A stretch of 8,223 nucleotides of DNA from Candidatus Zhuqueibacterota bacterium (GTDB lineage Bacteria; Zhuqueibacterota; Zhuqueibacteria; Thermofontimicrobiales; Thiofontviventaceae). The position numbers were made by a program, and so were the translations under genes. The stretch lies in NCBI GenBank assembly GCA_014729735.1, contig WJJN01000532.1, forward strand, positions 1-8,223, read 5' to 3'. Each line of letters opens with the position of its first letter. The stretch's first letter is position 1. Positions 5,359-8,223 of the stretch are shown piece after piece. The notes beneath the pieces are model-generated. The model was not told where the DNA came from and did not search any database. It saw only the letters and a program-made list of their open reading frames with translations.

Positions 5359-7362
5359 ATGGCAGAATCCAACGATCATAAACCGTATGTTTCAGCGAAC
5401 ACGGATATGCGAGAATTGAGCTTCAAAGCTGTTTTTTTAGGAGTTATTCTGGCTATTGTTCTTGGTGCTGCAAATGCATATCTCGGACTTGTTGCCGGGA
5501 TGACCGTTGCGGCAACTTTTCCCGCCGCTGTGATCGCAATGGCTGGTTTACGACCATTTAAAGGAACAATTTTAGAAGAAAATATTGCCCGTACAACAGG
5601 CGCTGTTGGCGAAGCGCTGGCTGCCGGTGCAATTTTCACCATCCCTGCATTTTTGATTGCCGGTGTCTGGACAGAATTCGATTATGTAAAGAGTACATTA
5701 TTGATGCTAATTGGTGGTGTATTAGGGGTGTTCTTCATCATTATCGTCCGACGAACTCTGGTGGAAGATGCAACGCTGCCGTTCCCGGAAAGCCAGGCAT
5801 GTTCGGAAATTGTGAAAGCCGGACAAAAAGCAGGCAGCGGCGGCGCAAAATATGTGTTTCTGGCAATGGGTTTGGGTGGTTTGATTGAGCTCTTAAAGAA
5901 TTCGAACGGCGTACTATTAGTAAAACCTTATATTAAACATGTATTTTCATTGGGGGATTCTGTTGTAAGATTTGTTGGGATTAAGAAAGAAGAAATCGCG
6001 CAGGCATTCACAGGCAGGATGATGATCGAGTCCCCGGCTGCCTCAGCCGCACTGACCGGTGTCGGCTATATTATCGGACCGAAATATGCCTCGATCACTT
6101 TTTCCGGTGGTGTTTTCGGATGGCTGTTTTTAATGCCGATTGTGCTGTTCATGAGCAACGCTATGTCACAATATACCGAATTCGCTTCCTGGACAGACAT
6201 TTCGTCCTCCGTGTATGATGGAATCGTCAAACCGATTGCCGTTGGTGCGATGCTTGTCGGTGCGTTCTGGACGCTTTATAAAATGCGCAGTAATCTAATC
6301 GCAGGCATTAAACGCTCTGTTGCTGATATGAAAAAATCCGGCGTCAGCGAAGATACCGAAGCAACGCAACGCACTGACAAAGACATATCCTTCGGAACCG
6401 TGCTGATCGTCATTGGCGCACTCATTATTCCACTTATCTTTATCTACAAAGCATTTACCGGAGGTTTCGGAAGCGCAGTTATCGCTGCAATTGTGATGGC
6501 TTTTGCCGGTCTGCTGTTTGCAGCGGTTGCCGGCTATCTCGTCGGCATCATCGGCAGCTCCTCAAATCCGATTTCCGGTTTAACATTAACGACCTTATTA
6601 ATTGCTGCTGTATTGATGGTCATTTTAGGCGTAAAGGGCGATCCCGGCGTCGCTGCAGTTTTGGGAGTGGCTGCCGTTGTTTGCTGCGTGGCAGGTGTTG
6701 CCGGAGATATGATACAGGACTGGAAAGTGGGGCATATTCTCGGCGGAACGCCGTGGCGTATGGAAATCGGTGGTATGATCGGCGTCGTGTTTGCTGCGTT
6801 GACACTCGTAATTCCGCTTGCATTATTGCATAATGCGAATTTGGAAACCGGTGGCATCGGCGGTGAAGTATTACCGGCACCGCAAGCCGGCTTGATGGCG
6901 ATGATGGCAAAAGGCATCGTTGGCGGACAGATGGCGTGGCCTCTCGTCATCGCCGGGATGCTATTCGCAGTTGCGCTCATCTTGATTGGCTCCCCCTCTC
7001 CGATGTTAATCGCAGTGGGAATGTATCTTCCGTTGCACTCTACCGCCTGTATTTTCATCGGCGGCGTGATCAAGTTCTTCGCAGATAAAGTCGCTGCGAA
7101 AAGCAAGCCCGATGAAAATCAAAAATCGATTTTAGATAATACAGGATTGTTGATCGCATCCGGACTTGTCGCCGGTGAGGCACTCACAGGGGTATTGACT
7201 GCCGGATTGAAGGCTGCCAATATCGAACTTCCCAAATTATTGGGACTGGGCAAAGGTAATCCCTGGCTCGGAATCGTCGTGTTTGCGGTTCTGGCGTATG
7301 TGCTGATTTACTACCCGGTGAAAGCGATGAGAGAAGGCGAAGCCGAAATTTTGAAACAATAA
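5359..7362 (+). CDS. OPT-family oligopeptide (or metal-chelate) transporter
   Basis: Large polytopic membrane protein of the oligopeptide transporter superfamily, prokaryotic type (667 aa, in the family's usual range), expected to import peptides or peptide-like/metal-chelate substrates with protons. Family blocks: AANAYLGLVAGMTVAATFPAAVIAM (37-61), NIARTTGAVGEALAAG (75-90), TLPFPESQACSEIVKAG (139-155), GSSSNPISGLT (399-409), GDMIQDWKVGHILGGTPWRMEIGG (449-472) and SPMLIAVGMYLPL (547-559). I count about 14-16 hydrophobic segments. A charged hydrophilic loop at about 308-342 splits the protein into two halves. It has its own promoter region, a strong ribosome binding site and a terminator, so it is probably monocistronic and divergent from ecfT. 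Substrate cannot be told from sequence: characterised eukaryotic relatives move tetra/pentapeptides, glutathione or iron-nicotianamine, while bacterial ones are poorly studied. Confidence 0.95.
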   Translation: MAESNDHKPYVSANTDMRELSFKAVFLGVILAIVLGAANAYLGLVAGMTVAATFPAAVIAMAGLRPFKGTILEENIARTTGAVGEALAAGAIFTIPAFLIAGVWTEFDYVKSTLLMLIGGVLGVFFIIIVRRTLVEDATLPFPESQACSEIVKAGQKAGSGGAKYVFLAMGLGGLIELLKNSNGVLLVKPYIKHVFSLGDSVVRFVGIKKEEIAQAFTGRMMIESPAASAALTGVGYIIGPKYASITFSGGVFGWLFLMPIVLFMSNAMSQYTEFASWTDISSSVYDGIVKPIAVGAMLVGAFWTLYKMRSNLIAGIKRSVADMKKSGVSEDTEATQRTDKDISFGTVLIVIGALIIPLIFIYKAFTGGFGSAVIAAIVMAFAGLLFAAVAGYLVGIIGSSSNPISGLTLTTLLIAAVLMVILGVKGDPGVAAVLGVAAVVCCVAGVAGDMIQDWKVGHILGGTPWRMEIGGMIGVVFAALTLVIPLALLHNANLETGGIGGEVLPAPQAGLMAMMAKGIVGGQMAWPLVIAGMLFAVALILIGSPSPMLIAVGMYLPLHSTACIFIGGVIKFFADKVAAKSKPDENQKSILDNTGLLIASGLVAGEALTGVLTAGLKAANIELPKLLGLGKGNPWLGIVVFAVLAYVLIYYPVKAMREGEAEILKQ

Positions 7363-7401
7363 TTGAATGATGATGCAAATATTTTATTGAAATCATAAAT
7401 G

Positions 7402-7445
7402 AAACCTCCCGCGTTTTGATCAGACGGGAGGTTTTTCTTTTTTTT
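7402..7445 (+). terminator. Intrinsic terminator after the OPT gene
   Basis: A perfect 10-bp stem (AAACCTCCCG at 7402-7411 with CGGGAGGTTT at 7425-7434) and a 13-nt loop are followed by a tract of 14 bases containing 13 T (7432-7445). It ends 40 nt after the OPT stop at the stem start and only about 10 nt before the next start codon. The opposite strand lacks an equivalent T tract, so it works mainly in the plus direction. Confidence 0.92.
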
Positions 7446-7454
7446 GGATTGAAA

Positions 7455-7799
7455 ATGAAAAATAAAGAATCTGTGAACCTGCTCGATTTGATTCCTGTTC
7501 AAAATGTAGACTCCACGACAAATGACGAAAATTTAATCGTACTGTTGAAACCGAAGCTCAAGAACCGCTATTTGAAAAAATATGTGTTGTCTAAAATGAA
7601 AAGTCCGAATTACAAGATCAACCTTGATGATTTTGGCACAAGTGTTTGGAAATCAATCAATGGAAGGAACACAGTTGCCGAAATCGGTGATAAACTGCGA
7701 AGCGAATTTGGCGAAAAGATAGAGCCGGTGTATGAACGGCTAAGCCTCTTTATCAAAATTCTGGAAAAAAATAAACTGATTACCTATAGAAGCCAATAA
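7455..7799 (+). CDS. PqqD-family protein (RiPP recognition element-like winged helix)
   Basis: Small 114-aa protein with a PqqD-like domain at about residues 53-112. The pattern INLDDFGTSVWKSINGRNTVAEIGDKL, then EFGE, a helix with ERLSLFIKILEKN, and a final LITY is the usual 'l-d-x-x-G-x-x-vW-x-x-i-dG-x-x-tv-x-e-I' layout. In PQQ and other RiPP pathways this fold binds the leader peptide and presents it to a radical SAM or other enzyme. Many stand-alone homologues have no known partner. The N-terminal part (LLDLIPVQNVD, then a basic LKPKLKNRYLKKYV stretch) is of the longer stand-alone type. I chose the ATG at 7455; an upstream in-frame start at 7416 would lie within the terminator and was rejected. 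GGA lies 6 nt upstream, a weak ribosome binding site. No precursor peptide or radical SAM gene is seen. It ends 37 nt before cas6 on the same strand. Confidence 0.8.
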   Translation: MKNKESVNLLDLIPVQNVDSTTNDENLIVLLKPKLKNRYLKKYVLSKMKSPNYKINLDDFGTSVWKSINGRNTVAEIGDKLRSEFGEKIEPVYERLSLFIKILEKNKLITYRSQ

Positions 7800-7836
7800 C
7801 GCATTAGCGTATCCTTTAAAAGTGTATTCTTCAATT

Positions 7837-8223
7837 ATGCGAATTAAGCTTGCACTATTGCCCCGGACAAAAGAAGAGTTGATTCCTATAAATTACCAAT
7901 ATCCGCTATCTTCGGCAATCTATAAGATATTAGATGCTGCATCAGCGGAAGACGCCCGACATTTACATACCAAGGGATATGTATCTTCAAGAGGCAGGAC
8001 ATTGAAGCTGTTTACTTTTTCAAAGCTATTCTCACCGGGAATCAAACGTTTTCGATCCTCGCTGGTTCTGAATCAAAGCTCCCCCTGTACGCTATACATA
8101 TCTTCTCCTATGCTAAATAATTTCGTACAAAATATCGTAATTGGCTTACTTAAAAAAGAAACGCTGGAAATTGGCGGCCCGCACTCTGTGGGACATTTTA
8201 CCGTCTCTCATGTGGAAACAATA
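7837..8223 (+). CDS. cas6: CRISPR-associated endoribonuclease Cas6, 3' end cut by window edge
   Basis: Translated by hand from the ATG at 7837; the frame is open for 129 codons to the right edge. The start MRIKLALLP, the IPINYQYPLSSAIYKIL stretch (16-32), HLHTKGY (42-48) and LKLFTFSKL (56-64) match the N-terminal RAMP (ferredoxin-like) domain of Cas6, which cuts the CRISPR precursor transcript at each repeat in type I and III systems. Compared with Pyrococcus furiosus Cas6 (Tyr31, His46, Lys52, from memory), Y29, H44 and K57 sit in the same contexts (IY, LH, KLFT), so the metal-independent catalytic triad appears complete. The glycine-rich loop expected near the C-terminus is beyond the window; full proteins are usually about 230-270 aa. 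No good ribosome binding site is seen; a GTG at 7822 is an alternative in-frame start. It may share a transcript with the PqqD-like gene. Subtype cannot be told, and no repeats are visible here. Confidence 0.88.
   Translation, partial: MRIKLALLPRTKEELIPINYQYPLSSAIYKILDAASAEDARHLHTKGYVSSRGRTLKLFTFSKLFSPGIKRFRSSLVLNQSSPCTLYISSPMLNNFVQNIVIGLLKKETLEIGGPHSVGHFTVSHVETI

Noticed and set aside
6534..7106. 190-aa open frame on the minus strand inside the OPT gene
   Set aside because: It lies fully antisense to a well-conserved membrane protein gene; its Ala/Pro/Thr-rich composition is what the reverse frame of such a gene gives, and it has no domain pattern.
7416..7454. Upstream start of the PqqD-like gene giving a 127-aa protein
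   Set aside because: The extra 13 codons lie in the loop, stem and U-tract of the terminator and encode a non-conserved stretch; the ATG at 7455 is a better start.
7798..7810. Small inverted repeat ACGC-ATTA-GCGT between the PqqD-like gene and cas6
   Set aside because: Only four base pairs with no T tract; too short to call a terminator or operator.
7800..8223. Possible CRISPR repeats near cas6
   Set aside because: I looked for a direct repeat of 25-37 bases with spacers and found none; the stretch is a continuous coding frame.

Overview
The window comes from a bacterial chromosome of moderate, slightly AT-leaning composition. Nothing in it is phage- or transposon-like. The two-gene phosphatidylserine/phosphatidylethanolamine module (psd-pssA), a membrane-anchored HtrA protease and an OPT-family transporter suggest a Gram-negative-type bacterium, possibly of the FCB/Calditrichota-like groups. 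That placement is an inference from protein style only and is weak. Genes are tightly packed, and one clear sigma70-like promoter and one clear intrinsic terminator can be read by eye.

Layout. Positions 1-5174 hold seven minus-strand genes that look like one transcription unit, read right to left: ecfT, truA, tal, htrA, purC, psd, pssA (cut by the left edge). Gaps are 9, 18, 13, 37 and 41 nt, and psd overlaps pssA by 11 nt. A good promoter (-35 at 5239-5244, -10 at 5216-5221, 17-nt spacer) sits just upstream of ecfT. The AT-rich spacer 5175-5358 also drives a large plus-strand OPT transporter gene (5359-7362), which has a strong ribosome binding site and ends in a textbook terminator (7402-7445). 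Ten nt after the U-tract begins a small PqqD-like (RiPP-recognition-element fold) gene at 7455-7799. Then comes the 5' part of a cas6 CRISPR-RNA endonuclease gene (7837 to the right edge), which suggests that a CRISPR-Cas locus starts here and continues beyond the window. No repeat array is visible inside the window.

How the genes relate. psd and pssA make phosphatidylethanolamine in two consecutive steps. truA modifies tRNA anticodon arms, tal belongs to the pentose phosphate pathway, htrA is an envelope quality-control protease, and ecfT is the membrane scaffold of a vitamin/metal ECF importer whose ATPases and substrate-binding subunit are not nearby. The most unusual gene is the purC homologue. 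It keeps the ATP/Mg side of the SAICAR synthetase active site, but three residues expected to hold the CAIR phosphate are replaced (Arg to His95, Ser to Glu101, Arg to Gln200), along with several other signature positions. It may be a neofunctionalised or strongly divergent member. The other point of interest is the PqqD-like gene placed between a terminator and cas6.
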